Shown piece after piece: positions 27,198-39,041 of a DNA stretch of 64,000 nucleotides (position 1 is the first letter of the stretch; every line of letters begins with the position of its first letter). The stretch lies in the NCBI GenBank assembly GCA_034769895.1, contig CM068372.1, forward strand, positions 235,990,843 to 236,054,842, read 5' to 3'. Origin of the DNA: Magicicada septendecula (lineage: Eukaryota; Arthropoda; Insecta; Hemiptera; Cicadidae). The notes below the pieces were generated by a model that saw only the letters and a list, made by a program, of their open reading frames with translations, was not told the DNA's origin and ran no database searches. The position numbers and the translations under genes are program-made.

Positions 27198-28327
27198 CCG
27201 TATTTTCTATTTTCTCGTCTAAGCCACTGTCCACAGATTTTCTTCATAAAAATGTGGGTGCGCATTGTACACGAATAATATAATTTACATGATAAATTGT
27301 AGAACTGCACAATTCTACATCCTGTATGGTCATATTGTGCACAGTTGGCAACGTCGTTTAAAACTGGGAGGCTTGAGCTAGTAATAGTAAAATGACATTT
27401 ATCCGTAATTTGGTTGGCACTTTTCACTCCTTCTCCATACGTTCGTATCTGTTCACGTCGAAGACTTATAACGGTACTATAATGTAGCATTATGTTTGTC
27501 GTGTACGAGTTTGTTACAAACTAAACACTGTACGTGTTTTTCGTCGTTACCTGTCATTTTTACTGTAGTGAGTGTGTTGTGAAGAACCAGATTGTAGGCC
27601 TACATTCGTAACGAATGCAACAACATCTCAATCGTCGTATGCGGCTCAGTTTAAGTTATCCGTAAGAAAATCCACAAAAAAAGAAAACCTATTCGTGCCG
27701 CATCGCGTAAATTTGATACAGCGGAATCTAATGTTCGGGAATGGAAAAAAAAACAAAAAAATTCAGTGTTACCACTCGATATCGGCGTTCTTTCTGTAGT
27801 AAATTTAGCTAAGTTTCCAGACGTAGAAAAGTCGAGTTTATATAAGTGGGGCTTTCTCCGGTACTACTGAAATGGCACAGATTCAAGCTAGCAAATCGCT
27901 CAGCGTCTTCAAGTAGACAATACACAATTTCGTACCAGTGTTGGTTGGTGTGTACACGGTCTTTCGATTCGAAGAACTTCTCCGGCTCAAGGTTTACCTC
28001 GAGAGTACGAAAATAAAATTATCGAGTTTCATCGATTTACTGTACAAACGAACGACGCATACGCACAATTTCGTTGCGTCCAAATGGGAACGCAGACCGG
28101 TGTTTTGTCTTTTGCGATATACCAATGGCCACGAATTATATTATGCACAGTACAATATAAAAAAATATATAAATTTTTCTAGTCCTAATAAATTTGTTCA
28201 ACTGCTCCTCATCGAAAATGCGGATGCGCCTTATACACAATTACATTTTTTCTGAAAAATATTACGGTAAAATGGAGGTGCGTCTTATATACGAGGGAGC
28301 ATTATAGGCCTACACACAAAAATACGG
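27198..28327 (+). mobile_element. pogo-like element, internally deleted, TA duplications
   Basis: The left end CCGTATTTTC is preceded by TA (27196-27197). The right end, reverse-complemented, reads CCGTATTTTT and is followed by TA (28328-28329). TA target duplication and short inverted repeats fit the Tc1/mariner-pogo group. Inside lie the two N-terminal DNA-binding domains of a pogo transposase but no catalytic DDE region, so this is a deletion derivative of about 1.13 kb. A GGTGCGTCTTATATACGAGG-type subterminal segment occurs near the right end, with a related GTGGGTGCGCATTGTACACG-type segment near the left end. Confidence 0.75.
27600..28110 (+). pseudogene. pogo transposase N-terminus, broken
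   Basis: SQSSYAAQFKLSV in one frame (about 27625-27665), then after a frame change near 27690 RAASRKFDTAESNVREWKKK (27693-27752): together the Brinker/psq-like HTH of pogo and Tigger transposases. After more damage, 27890-28050 reads FRTSVGWCVHGLSIRRTSPA then GLPREYENKIIEFHRFTVQ, the CENP-B-type second HTH. Stops interrupt the linker (about 27870-27895). The DDE domain is absent. At least three lesions plus the large internal deletion. Confidence 0.75.
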
Positions 28328-28329
28328 TA

Positions 28330-28827
28330 TTAAATACGCAAAAAATGTTATCCAAAGTACTCCATTTCTACAGAATTAGGCCGATCCGGCAGTTTAGAAC
28401 GCACCCTGATTTTGCCGTGTGTCCGTAATCTTTTTTATTAGTAATTATAAAACAACTGAAACATTAAATACAAAGACAGGGAGTAAAGATTCACTTCTCG
28501 TAGCTACACACTCCACAGAATGACACATTATCATATGTATATGATAAATCTAATGTAGCCACACATTCTATGAATAATTCACTTTCCAGTTTTATATAAC
28601 GTAACGTTAATTACTATTATGTCCAAAGAAAAGTGAAAGATGAAGGTTACGAAATATTATATAGGCCTACTTTTAAATATAAAAAATTAATACAAATTAG
28701 TTGAAAATTTGATAAAACTTTAAAATTTTAGTCCAAATATACCACAATTCATAGTAATAACTTATTATTACCAGACTTGATACAATACATGTAAATAGAA
28801 TAATTTAGCATAGTGTATTTAAATCGT
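28330..28827. other. Spacer between two transposons
   Basis: AT-rich, no feature apart from one TAGGCCTA palindrome. Confidence 0.5.
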
Positions 28828-28831
28828 AGAA

Positions 28832-29458
28832 GGGTCATTCCATCGGAAATCATCCAGAAAGAAATAAAGTGGTACCTTGACAATTTCAAAAATATTTTAT
28901 TTTTTTATATATTATTCCCATACATAAATGTTTGATGAAATCAGATGAAAAATATTTTTAGGACCTCCCGTTTGTCCTTGGCGGCAATTTTTCTGTGTTG
29001 GTCGACACTCGAATCCTGAAAAATAAGCATTTACAGAAAAACTTATAACTTAAGAACTAAAAAAGTTAGAGATGTAAATCAAAAACCACATTGTAGATAT
29101 TGAATGGGCTTTTTCATATGTAACTCAGATTAAGCTATTTTTAATAAAAGATGCTTAGATTAAATCATAACGTTTAGACGCAAATTATTCAAAAACGCCA
29201 TTTTGACAATTTTATTTTGCAATGAAAGAATGATTTCTAAGAGCTCAAATTTATACCAGATGTTACCCTACCCCAAGAGAGTTTACACAGTAAAATTCAT
29301 CCCCCAGAGATTTACCCTTCTCTTCTGACCTAAGCATGAATATCGTAAATTTGCGAAAATAACCGAAGTTCGAAGCTCTGTATCTCTGGTGGGGGACCTC
29401 CAAAAATATGAAACTTTCAGAAAACAAAGTTCATTTGGTAAGGTATTAATTGTATTAC
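28832..29458. repeat. Left terminal inverted repeat
   Basis: Reads in the opposite sense to 31921-32530. The shared stretch includes AGCATTTACAGAAAAACTTA and continues to ATTTGGTAAGGTATTAA, where homology stops. Confidence 0.92.
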
Positions 29459-29748
29459 TTTGAATCACTAGACTTTTATTGTGTAGGCCTATGTGCTATG
29501 AATTTTTTTAAATGCTCAAAAAATGTGCTAACGCAATGCATTAATATTTGTATTCAAAAAGAAAGAAATAACAATTTTGCTGTAACTTGGTAATTTATCA
29601 TGACAGAAACAACTATGATTGTACATATTCTACATAATAATCTAAGTTTTAGGACTTCTCAAACATGCTACTTAATTTTTCTAAACACTAATGTCACTAT
29701 AGTAATACGGAAAAATTATTGAATTAATATTACTTACATAGGTTGTTT

Positions 29749-31769
29749 TCACTGCTTGTATCTATTGAATAATTTTGAGATACCATCACACAGTTTGGAT
29801 GAAATTTGATAGGTATTACTCGCAATTGATTTGCTTAACTGAAGTGGTGTAATCTTTTGCAGTACATTGGCAAGGGGCACCCAGCATTGCTCGGAAGACT
29901 TCTTGAACGAGGTTCTTGGTCCGGGAGGTGAAAAAAATGTGACATAGACATCATTATGTTCTTTATTTGTCTTGAATTTCAGCTGGGTACCATTCATTAT
30001 TATACACACAAATAATGAAATCATTTTTCTTGAGTTCAGAAATGGTGAAGAGTGGTCTATTTGTGATTACGTCTTCGTAGGTTTTGGAGGCAGATGTACG
30101 GTAGCATCTCATTGTATTCCTGTCGATGGGTACAAGGCGGTGTCTTTCTCTAGTATCAGAGATGGCACAGCATTCATCAAACCTCTTATTCAAATCTATT
30201 TCATTTTGTTCTACTTCTTCTGCTCCTACAAACATACCTGAGAGATTTTTGTTACAAAACTCAAAAAATTGCTGAGGAGTGAGGATTGGTTCTTTATATG
30301 GCCTATGTAAACTAGCCCTTGCTGTCTCCCTTTTCGTGGTCCCTCCAACCCCATCACAAGCATTCTTTCCATGTGCAGTGGCAAAAAAATTCCATACTGC
30401 ATCCACATTAAAGTCACTTTTATGGTTGCACAGATTTGAAAAAGTTTTTCCTATTTTTATACTGGCTTGAGGCACCATCGCTGAAGTAAATAATCTTTTA
30501 AATATTAGGTATCTTTTCTTTAATCTGATTTATTAAATGTTTCTGAAATGTATGGACAACAACTGTATTGTGTTCAAGATAGTTACTAATTACACAAAAG
30601 CTTTTGGGTATTACTTTACCATTTTCCTTGAAACAAACCACAAATGGATGTAAAGTGGCTTGAGATTTGGTCCAATGAAATCCCTGAGACTCATCTTGGA
30701 CAACAAAAGAATAATTCTCCGCAAAGTCTGCCAACACTATACATTCAGTATCTTTTACATTTTCCTTTTGGTTTTTTAAAAACGAAGCCTGAACTTTGGC
30801 AATGTAATGGTGCTTTTTGAGTCCAACAAGTTTATCCAAAAGGGTTTCAATACAGTCTTCAGTATTTTGCACCACATCAATCAAGTTTGACCTGTCTGTG
30901 CGGTCCATTGTTTATATAAAAGATCTTCTTCCATGTCTTCTAATTCATCCTGTAGAAATTCTTTTGACATATCAGTACTAGAGCAATCTAGACAAACCCC
31001 CATCATACAATCGTACTTTTGAAGATCACAAGCTATCATGACTAATAAATCTTTATAATCTACATTCATACCAGTCCCCTCAAGCATTAATTTTATGTTC
31101 TGATGGTATAAACAAACGCACACTGTATGCGTTCCAGATGAGCCAGCAAGTATGCACCATTTAGGACGCAGAGATGAAAACTTTGAAAGTCCAACTTTCA
31201 CATCAGGTTTTGCCTCTTGAAATGTAAGTACATTTCTCTTAAATTGCATAAAATCAACCTTTTTTGTATATTTTGTTTCTTCCCATTTATTCTAACAGAC
31301 AAACAGTCTTTTTTCCCAGGTAGAATCCTACTGTTTTCATCAGACTGATAAAAATCTTGAATCACTGTAACATTCACCTGACTTGATTGTTGACATGTTT
31401 CTTTTCTTTTTGGAAGGAACGGTAGTATACTTGTTGGTTCATTAGCTCTTTGGTTGTTCGTACAAGGTAGTCAGAAACTTGCAATTCCTTGCATATTTTC
31501 GATCTGGACCAATTTTGAGGTATTAGACTGATTATATTTACTTTTACTTGATTATTTGATGTTAGTTTACACTTCTCTTTTAATTTTTCAATTAATTCTG
31601 TGTATTCCTCACAAAGAGGGGGTTTACTCTCTTCATCCTGTTCCATTGGTTGCTCAAATGAGTCTTCCAGCCTTCGTTTGAATGCCACAGATATTCGTTC
31701 AGTTTTGCTCTTAAAAGCAGACTTCCGCTTCTTTATACTCACTTTTTTAATCTTTGATGCTGGAGACAC
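29749..31769 (-). pseudogene. DDE transposase of the long-TIR element, broken
   Basis: Read on the minus strand. 31769-31374: basic N-terminus, then LIPQNWSRSKICKELQVSDY, an HTH-like segment. 31249-30881: VGLSKFSSLRPKWCILAGSS, THTVCVCLYHQNIKLM, and an acidic CLDCSS region (possible metal-binding cysteines). 30908-30498: LADFAENY with a probable catalytic Asp at 30726-30728, then ESQGFHWTKSQATLHPF. Past an in-frame TAA the same frame gives FSDGASSQYKN (about 30445-30475), probably the second catalytic Asp. After a frame change, 30478-29963 holds FFATAHGKNACDGVGGTTKR and LFTISELKKNDFIICVYNNEW; the tail continues in another frame to 29749. About four or five lesions. The family is widespread in insects and cnidarians. 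Which residues form the triad is inferred. Confidence 0.82.
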
Positions 31770-31920
31770 TTATCCCGAACGGAACATACTGCATCTAGTT
31801 TCTGCAAACTCTCTTCAGGGAGGATAAACACATCAGTGTCAGTAACTTCATTTTTGTGGGTCATGTGGCAGGAGGCTGATCGACTTGTTCGCAGAAAACT
31901 TTTTTATAGCAAGTGAGACA

Positions 31921-32530
31921 TAATACAGTTAATACCTTACCAAATGAACTTTGTTTTCTGAAAGTTTCATATTTTTTGCGGTCCCCCACTAGAGATACAT
32001 AGCTTCGAACTTCGGTTATTTTCACAAATTTACGATATTCATGCTTAGGTCAGAAGAGAAGGGTAAATCTCTGTGGGATGAATTTTACTGTGTAAACTCC
32101 CTTGGGGTAGGGTAATATCTGGTATAAATTTGAGCTCTTATAAATCACTCCTTCATTGCAAAATAAAATTGTCAAAATGGCGTTTTTGAATAATTTGCGT
32201 CTAAACGTTATGATTTAATCTAAGCATCTTTTATTAAAAATAGCTTAATGTGAGTTACACATGAAAAAAGCCCCATTCAATATCTACAATGTGGGTTTTG
32301 ATTTACATCTCTAACTTTTTTAGTTCTTAAGTTATAAGTTTTTCCGTAAATGCTTATTTTTCAGGATTTGAGTGTCGGCCATGACAGAAAAATGGCCGCC
32401 ATAGATAAACGGGAGGTAAACAAATTTTATTCTCGATTTTGTTAATCGTTTATATGTAGCAAAAATTATACAAAAATATAAAATTTTTCTAAAATGGTCG
32501 AGCAACCAGCATTTTCCGATGGAACGACCC
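31921..32530. repeat. Right terminal inverted repeat
   Basis: Inverted partner of 28832-29458. It is slightly shorter because of small indels; the outer 150 bp are the most diverged part. Confidence 0.92.
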
Positions 32531-33230
32531 AGAAAAAAAACACCTGATCAATATTAAAGACGGCAGCTGCATAAACAAACAAAAATTTTAATCGGAAAAA
32601 CAGCTCAGAGGATGTTGAGCAGACATTAGCTCGACTTAATATGTATATCAGCACAAAAAAATAAATACTTCCATTTGAAAAACACCGAAATGAAACATAA
32701 ATATTTAATACAGTTACCTGATTATTCACTATATGTATTATTTATGTTCCATGTATCTGCGCACACGCGCGCGCTCACACACACACACACACACACACCG
32801 ATAGGTTTAGCAGCAATCTTTGGTACGTGAGAAAATAATATTTTCAATCTATAGAATGTAGAGCGAAATATAGGTATATACAAACACAAGTGTGAGCTAA
32901 AACTATTTACTCCTGAACCAAGAATCTGGTTTCTATCGCTCGTTTTTCGTAGTAACTCGGTTGTCGTGATAATACTTCAGTTTGTTTTCAACTGCTCTAT
33001 GTGCCATATTTGAACCAAAATTTGAGAAAATGTTTAATTTTCGGATACGAAATATGTTTACCTCGGTGTTTCTACCGGATGGACTGCAATTCACATAATC
33101 GTGTCCTGACAACGTATCATGACTCCAGTTCTGCATGTGAGTTCATTAAATGATCTTCTACTCTTCCGAAAGTAGTTGAGAAATTTGTCTTCACTCTTGC
33201 AAAAAACCAATGAATAGGGATGTGAATCCA
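32531..33230. other. Intergenic with CG/CA tract
   Basis: No gene. Contains the CG/CA tract 32760-32798. Confidence 0.5.
32760..32798. repeat. Composite (CG)n/(CA)n tract
   Basis: GCACACGCGCGCGC followed by about 12 CA units; the third tract of this architecture in the window. Confidence 0.92.
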
Positions 33231-33234
33231 TCTT

Positions 33235-33612
33235 TCAAAGCCTGGCACTAACCAATAGATGAACCCAAAACTCTAAAAATAGATCTTGTACATAACTAAA
33301 CAATCTTCTTGTAACGTATCTATAAACAATGTATTCAAATGCCACCTTTTCCTTTTGATACACTTCTAACGCCATGCACATGAATGACTGGACCGTATCT
33401 GTGACGCTCCCGATGAGGATGCTCTTCCGCCGCTCGTGAATACGAGGTGTGTTAAAACAAACCGCTTTGAAACGAGTACACCAGTCATAGCACTGCATTC
33501 GGCTCACACAATCATCCCCATATGCTTGCTGAAGCATTTTGAACGTTTCTGTAAAAGTTTAACCTAGTTTGAAGCAAAACTTTATGCAAACACGTTGTTC
33601 TTCAAGCTCTTT
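33235..33612 (-). pseudogene. Mariner transposase N-terminal fragment
   Basis: The minus strand reads IKFCFKLG, a stop, TFTETFKMLQQAYGDDCVSR then MQCYDWCTRFKA, the paired HTH start (SETMAR-like HTH) of mariner transposases; the MLQQAYGDDCxSR string is highly characteristic. After about 60 residues the match is lost (HERRKS...). No catalytic domain or inverted repeats found nearby. Truncated, with at least one stop. Confidence 0.8.
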
Positions 33613-34283
33613 CGTTTTCACTACGGGAAAAATTCACCGAGATGTTAGAACACGTATTAATTTCAGCTGCTGTACCGAGAATCATAACAATGGTAGAAAG
33701 AAGCGGAATATTGGATGATGTTCCCCAAACATCGGAGCACGCTCTTTGCGTAGACCGCCGTGGTATTGTGAAAGTTCGGTCTTGTTTTCAACACACCTCG
33801 TACTACAGCTCAACATCGCGTCGACGCTACGCCCGTGTGTACCTAGTTTTATACAGCTGACATTGTCGGGATTTCACAAGAATTTTACCCGCAATAACAG
33901 TGTTCGAACCTGCGCCACACACGAAGGTAAGCGGAGTGTGCCTGTAGTGTCTCGACTAATTGCATAGTGTGGAATACTCGTCGAATTACTCGAGACACAC
34001 ACAACAATGATAACCGGAAAATGTTTAGTCCCAACTGTACACGTCTTCCATTAAAGATATTTTTAAATTTATTAAATCTCCTCATCTACATGCATGAAAA
34101 ACAAAGTCTGAGGATTTATGGGCACTGAATACAAATCCACACCGTTACACCGATTGCCTCCAACTTTTGCACAAATAACCTTTGACACAAGGCGAAAAGT
34201 ACTGTCTAACTTGGAATTTGATATTTTGCCCCGTTCGCACGATTTAGCCCTTCTAATTATCCCTTTTCGTTGACGGGTATAAA
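33613..34283. other. Intergenic, nothing recognised
   Basis: Mixed-composition sequence. Overlapping frames at 33642-33860 and 33746-33967 show no domain. Confidence 0.45.
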
Positions 34284-34710
34284 GATGTCAACAACACCAT
34301 GAAGATCAGAATTCAGTACCATAGTAACAAGTAAATAAACAAATGATATTTAGCGGCATCGGAACTGTACCTTTATCCGTTCCTGCAGTTTTTAATATGC
34401 GATTGTATCGACATATTTTGTAATTTTGTATACAGATACGTCTATATATTTTGTAATTGTCTTAAACGATTATAAAATTTATGTTTATACGTATTTCTGA
34501 TGATGCAATGAATAAATAATGAAACATATTAAATACTACTAAAACAGATGTCGACAACTCCATGGAGACCAGAATTAATTACCACAGTACCAAGTAAATA
34601 AACAAAAGCTATTTAGCGGCATCGGAACTGTACATTTATCCATTCCTGCAGTACATTTTCGATGTTTTATATAATATGCGATTGTATCGATATATTACGA
34701 TGTGGAAAAG
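34284..34710. repeat. Direct repeat pair, 263 bp offset
   Basis: The segment starting GATGTCAACAACACCATG at 34284 recurs, diverged, at 34547 (GATGTCGACAACTCCATG). Both copies contain TTTAGCGGCATCGGAACTGT and end near GCGATTGTATCGA. The second copy has an extra 20-bp or so before its end. Probably internal duplication of a mobile element, perhaps the one ending at 35005. Confidence 0.85.
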
Positions 34711-34978
34711 AAGAAGTGTACTAATTGTAAATTATCCTATTACTTAATGCACAGCGAAAATACATGTTGTTTTCATTTGTGAGGTTAGGTCACAACGGTT
34801 TTTGGTTTACCGCTGAAATAAATAAAAGCCATGGTTGAGGAAAACAACGTTTAATGTGTTATACAATGCTTCTAACATAGAAACACTTAAAATAAAGAAT
34901 TTAGCTTTTTGATTTAACAGGTACTTTATAAATATCTCCAAAGGCTTTATTAAAATACTTATTAAAAGTCAAATATTT

Positions 34979-35005
34979 ACGTGCGAAGCCGCGGGTAACA
35001 GCTAG
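34979..35005 (+). mobile_element. Possible Helitron 3' end
   Basis: GTGCGAAGCCGCGGGTAACA followed by GCTAG-T resembles the 3' termini of insect Helitrons: a GC-rich, partly palindromic segment shortly before a terminal CTAG, with T as the next base. The hairpin here is imperfect. The 5' TC end is not certain; a TCTATATATTTTG string at 34441 is one candidate, but it is not preceded by A. Confidence 0.4.
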
Positions 35006-35759
35006 TCGGTTATAACTGTAAGTTACTTACGAGGAAAGTTACCAAACGTAGTATTTACATAAAACTGAAAAGGCCCAGTACCTTGAGTGTGTGTTATTCT
35101 GATCCCGTCCGGCAGATCGGTTCGATAAAAAGTTTTACCTGAACGCACACTGCCCCCGATTACACACGTCGCTTGGTGTACAAAAACAAATATCGGGCAC
35201 TTTCTACATGAACCGGCAATTGTGTAGCCACTGACCTTCGCGCCCCGCGCTACGCACGTGTATCGTCGTCACTTCACCCGTTACGCTACGGCAAACATTT
35301 TTTTACACTCCACGTAACCCGCTTGCGTCCCGCATACACGTGCTAGAACGCGAAACTGGTAAGAGAATTTTATTTTCATGTTTCCTTTTTACAGATTACC
35401 GCACACGCTTATTTCTTTCATCATCCGTGGGCAAGATGAAAACGGAGGAAACTGACCATACCAAAAAACCAAATATCGAGCGGTACAATGGCCGGTCTTG
35501 TAATCAAACTATCGGAATTTTCACGTCTTGCAACTTCCTAATAGTAGGTACTGGACAGACATATTTGGGTAACCAACAGTAGGCCTACTTAATGTTAAGT
35601 TTGTAACTATCGTTATATTAAAACTACTTTGGTACTGACAGTTGTAATGAAACGGTAACAATATTGCCACTCTCTGACCACGTGGTTTCTACAAATGGAT
35701 AAACATGACATAAACAGTGATTCACATACAAAGGTAATAACTGTGTTGAAGGGAAGATG
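35006..35759. other. Intergenic, nothing recognised
   Basis: Slightly GC-richer around 35080-35340. An 80-codon frame at 35340-35582 has no domain. Confidence 0.45.
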
Positions 35760-36205
35760 TATAGACACATGTCACTCACGAAACGCCTTTGTATTGAGCT
35801 GAGAATTTTATAACAGAAAACTGGACCTTAAGTACGGTGTAACGACTACCGGGGTTCAGATCCAAATCTAACAGGATTTACGTACAACGGAAATTAATTT
35901 TTAGTAGACGAATCGCTTAAAACATTGTGTAGAACAACACAGTTTCTCGGCGTTATCAGCCTATGCAAAGCAACTGGTCTCATAGAATTTTCTAGATACG
36001 GTATTAGAGCACGCCGAGATGTAACCACAAATGTACTTTCCCAGAGACGTCATTAAAAAAATACGTCATTTTTAATAAGATTTAAAATTCATAGGAAGGG
36101 TAATTCCCATGTGTTCTAAAGCAATTACCTAACCGGATATATTATTCCACTTGTCAAAGAATTACAATTAGTCCAGGGGATAACGCTCCCGTTTTTTAAC
36201 TTTGA
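35760..36205 (+). repeat. Unclassified dispersed repeat, copy A
   Basis: Matches 39042-39725 in the same orientation: both begin TATAGAC, then CACGAAACGCCTTTGTA, GGGTCAGATCCAAATCT-like and ATTAATTTTTAGTAGA blocks, then GCCTATGCAAA/CCTATGCAAA, TAGAATTTTCTA and a shared tail to TTTTTAAC. Copy A has one 81-bp internal unit where copy B has about four. No coding frame or inverted termini. A non-coding mobile element, family unknown. Confidence 0.85.
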
Positions 36206-36254
36206 AGTATGGCAGAAGATTTTTATTATTTATCTGTGCTTTATTAGACTTGTC

Positions 36255-36440
36255 CCACGATCTCTGTGCGGCAGCTTATTATCCAGCCGTAATTCTGATC
36301 GTACCTGCTTTGAGCCACTGCATATTGCAGTTGGTCACCTATCATCATGGTAAGCAACATACCCACATCGCACGCGGGACTCGAACACGCATCCTGTTAC
36401 ACCGGAGCCCAGAACGTTCTAGACTAAAATAAATCACGAG
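36255..36440 (-). mobile_element. Possible tRNA-derived SINE
   Basis: On the minus strand GTGTTCGAGTCCCGCGTG matches the tRNA B box (GGTTCGANNCC-like). About 35 bp before it is GTCTAGAACGTTCTGGGCTC, which resembles the anticodon arm of a tRNA-like head. An A box and 3' tail are not clear. It does not match the other SINE pair in the window. Confidence 0.4.
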
Positions 36441-36799
36441 TCTTTTGAATAATGCGAAGACCAAACGAAGACGGGAGCTGCAAAGGGATCAAAGAAAATC
36501 CTGAGAACGCCATGCTGATAGTCATACTGAAGAGAATTTCGGAGGATCATCTGGATACCCATATAAAAGGATATAATTAAATAATTTAGGAACTCAGGAG
36601 AACTCCGAGACAATATGCTGCGCACACAAAAAATAATAAATTCATTTTAGTAATGCTACAATGCAAATTCAGTTTCACAACACATATTTATACGCGTTTA
36701 TAATTTATACAATATTTATGCATTTATAACCTACCATTATAACGTTTATGCATTATAACATTCATGCAAAGTAAGCGAAAAAGGAGTTCACGGAAACTA

Positions 36800-37500
36800 G
36801 AAACAGTGGTGGCAAAGCATCCGTCTTGCAGATGACACTGCGCTTTTAGGAAACGACGGGGAAGAACTACAGAATGCAGTTCATCTAATAAACAAGATCG
36901 TTAAAATGAATGTGGCATAACGATAAACCAGGAAAAACAAAAGTTATGAAATGTGCCAGAAATAGAAAACAGAAGGCTGATAAATTTGTGGGCGGTGGGA
37001 AGCTAATTTAAGTTCATTTCTTCAAATATCTTGAGAACTGCATTACCATCATATGGAAGATGCACCAGCGATGTATAAAGTAGAATTGCACAAGCAAAGG
37101 AGTGTGTTTCAAGAAAAAATCTATTCTGGCGTCCAGAAACGTGTACCCAGAAACGAGGAAGAACTTCATAAAAAGATTGACTCGGAGCACGTGTACGCTT
37201 GGCTCAAAAACCTAGAGCCTGAAGAAGTTGAAATCTTGAAACTACTGAGATGTAGTGCTGGATGAGGCCCTTAAGAATACCATGGACAGAAAGAGTGACT
37301 AATGATGTGGTACTGAAGAGAAGCGATGAAAGAAGGACTCTGCTTAAAATCATTGGGGAAAAGAAAGGCAGTATGGTTGATCAACTACTACACCATTCAA
37401 ACTGGTTCACCAGCGTGATCCAGGAAATCATTTGGCGGCATAGTGGGAGGGAAAGGCCCAGACACGAGTATAGGGTGAAAGGAGGAGGAGGAGGAGGAGG
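36800..37500 (+). pseudogene. LINE 3' fragment (copy D)
   Basis: Begins at the FADD region (RLADDTALLGNDGEELQNAV, about 36820-36880) and, after a poorly recognised section with a 70-codon open frame (37053-37265), resumes with LRIPWTERVTNDVVLKRSDE (from 37265), the conserved LRIPWT segment C-terminal to LINE reverse transcriptases. It ends ERPRHEYRVK before a (GGA)n tail at 37481-37502. Several stops. Truncated upstream of the catalytic box, with an internal stretch apparently replaced or deleted. Confidence 0.8.
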
Positions 37501-37502
37501 AG
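37481..37502. repeat. (GGA)7 microsatellite at a LINE tail
   Basis: Seven GGA units directly after the LINE fragment's last recognisable residues. Probably its 3' simple-repeat tail. Confidence 0.85.
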
Positions 37503-37595
37503 AACTTACCATTAACTTTTTACATTTCCAAAGTACCTACATACATTTTTAAAGAACTCACGGTTGTGTACTGTCGTTATATACGGAAGGTAAAC

Positions 37596-37596
<1 letters not shown>

Positions 37597-37684
<88 letters not shown>
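37597..37684. repeat. (AC)44 microsatellite
   Basis: Uninterrupted AC dinucleotides over 88 bp. Confidence 0.97.
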
Positions 37685-37687
<3 letters not shown>

Positions 37688-37689
37688 AC

Positions 37690-38700
37690 TGGTATGATTT
37701 TTACAGTTGTAAAATAATAGTTACGAATTATTACCTTTTGTTGTTTACCTTTTGTTAAGTATTAAAATCATATACAGACGTCTGGTTCACTCAAACGAAC
37801 AATAAGAATTCAGTTGTTCAGAAACAGTGCTAACTACCACATAAAAGCGTTTGTGCGGCTATGGAGGGCGCCTTACACCAATCTTTAACGACAAACTGCT
37901 GTTTCTCGCTTTCTACTATATCAGTACTAATCTTTGAGCTACATAAGCTATAATGAGCACAAGCAAAAGTCATCCGCCGTGGTAGTGACAAACAGACAAT
38001 GAAGATCCTTAACAAAACGTGTGTGCGTGAAATGTTGTTGCTACACTAACACCATTTAGACATATTTCCTTCCATCACCATGTCCATTGGCAATCGTTTC
38101 TTGTCTGATTTCAAAATCAGTTTTATTCCGAACAGTCAACAAGCGAAGCATGAGTTTTGAAATGATGTGCTGCAACTGAAGTTTTAAGGCGAAAGTTGAT
38201 GGCAGCATCGTAGCTGATATCCTCGTCAGGGAGTTACGCAAACGACGGAGTAGTAATCAACGTGGACCAGAATTCTCACCGCCGAAGTTGCGTCTTCCGT
38301 AAAATACTCAACTCATACACGTGAGAATACTGTCTCTTGACTGTTTTTAACAAAATCGCAACAATATGTCACACGCGTTATGTTTTTCATCAAAACCTTT
38401 CGTTGTCACTTCCTCTGTAATCTGATAGATAACTGCGATATAGCCCAAAGCGTAATACTCACAGAGAACGAGGTGTATGGCAGTTTGTTGTTAAAAAACG
38501 GTCAGTTTGCTACGCACCCACTACGTTTTGGTAAGCGGGATATTCTATAAGTTTTTTTTTTGGTACTGCTCAAAATGCACTGAAGATATATGACGTGTGA
38601 TCGTATGAAATGGCAGGCAATGTAATTTTAATACTTGCAAAATATAACAACTATTTGGACAATAATTATATACATACTACAATACACAATAGATACTGAA
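37690..38700. other. Intergenic, nothing recognised
   Basis: No domain, array or terminal repeat seen between the CA and GA tracts. Confidence 0.5.
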
Positions 38701-38701
38701 A

Positions 38702-38960
<259 letters not shown>

Positions 38961-39041
38961 CAATCACATAACACGAAAGGCGGCCAACAGTACTTATGTA
39001 AAGTACGTAACAAGATACTAATTCTCTAGCAGGGCAAGATT

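Larger units (their letters stand above)
28832..32530 (-). mobile_element. Long-TIR DDE transposon, 3.7 kb, tentatively Sola-like
   Basis: The ends read GGGTCATTCCATCGG and, reverse-complemented at the right, GGGTCGTTCCATCGG. The inverted repeats run about 0.6 kb (28832-29458 and 31921-32530); their inner 450 bp are very similar, while the outer 150 bp have diverged. AGAA lies directly outside both ends (28828-28831, 32531-32534), a possible 4-bp duplication. A minus-strand gene fills the space between the repeats. A 4-bp duplication with long inverted repeats and this DDE protein fits Sola best in my memory, but the superfamily name is tentative. The element is complete in span and inactive because the gene is broken. 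Confidence 0.85.

Noticed and set aside
35860-35885. tRNA B-box-like GGGGTTCAGATCCAAATC in the dispersed repeat
   Set aside because: Two key B-box positions differ and no A box lies at a proper distance, so I do not call this repeat a SINE.
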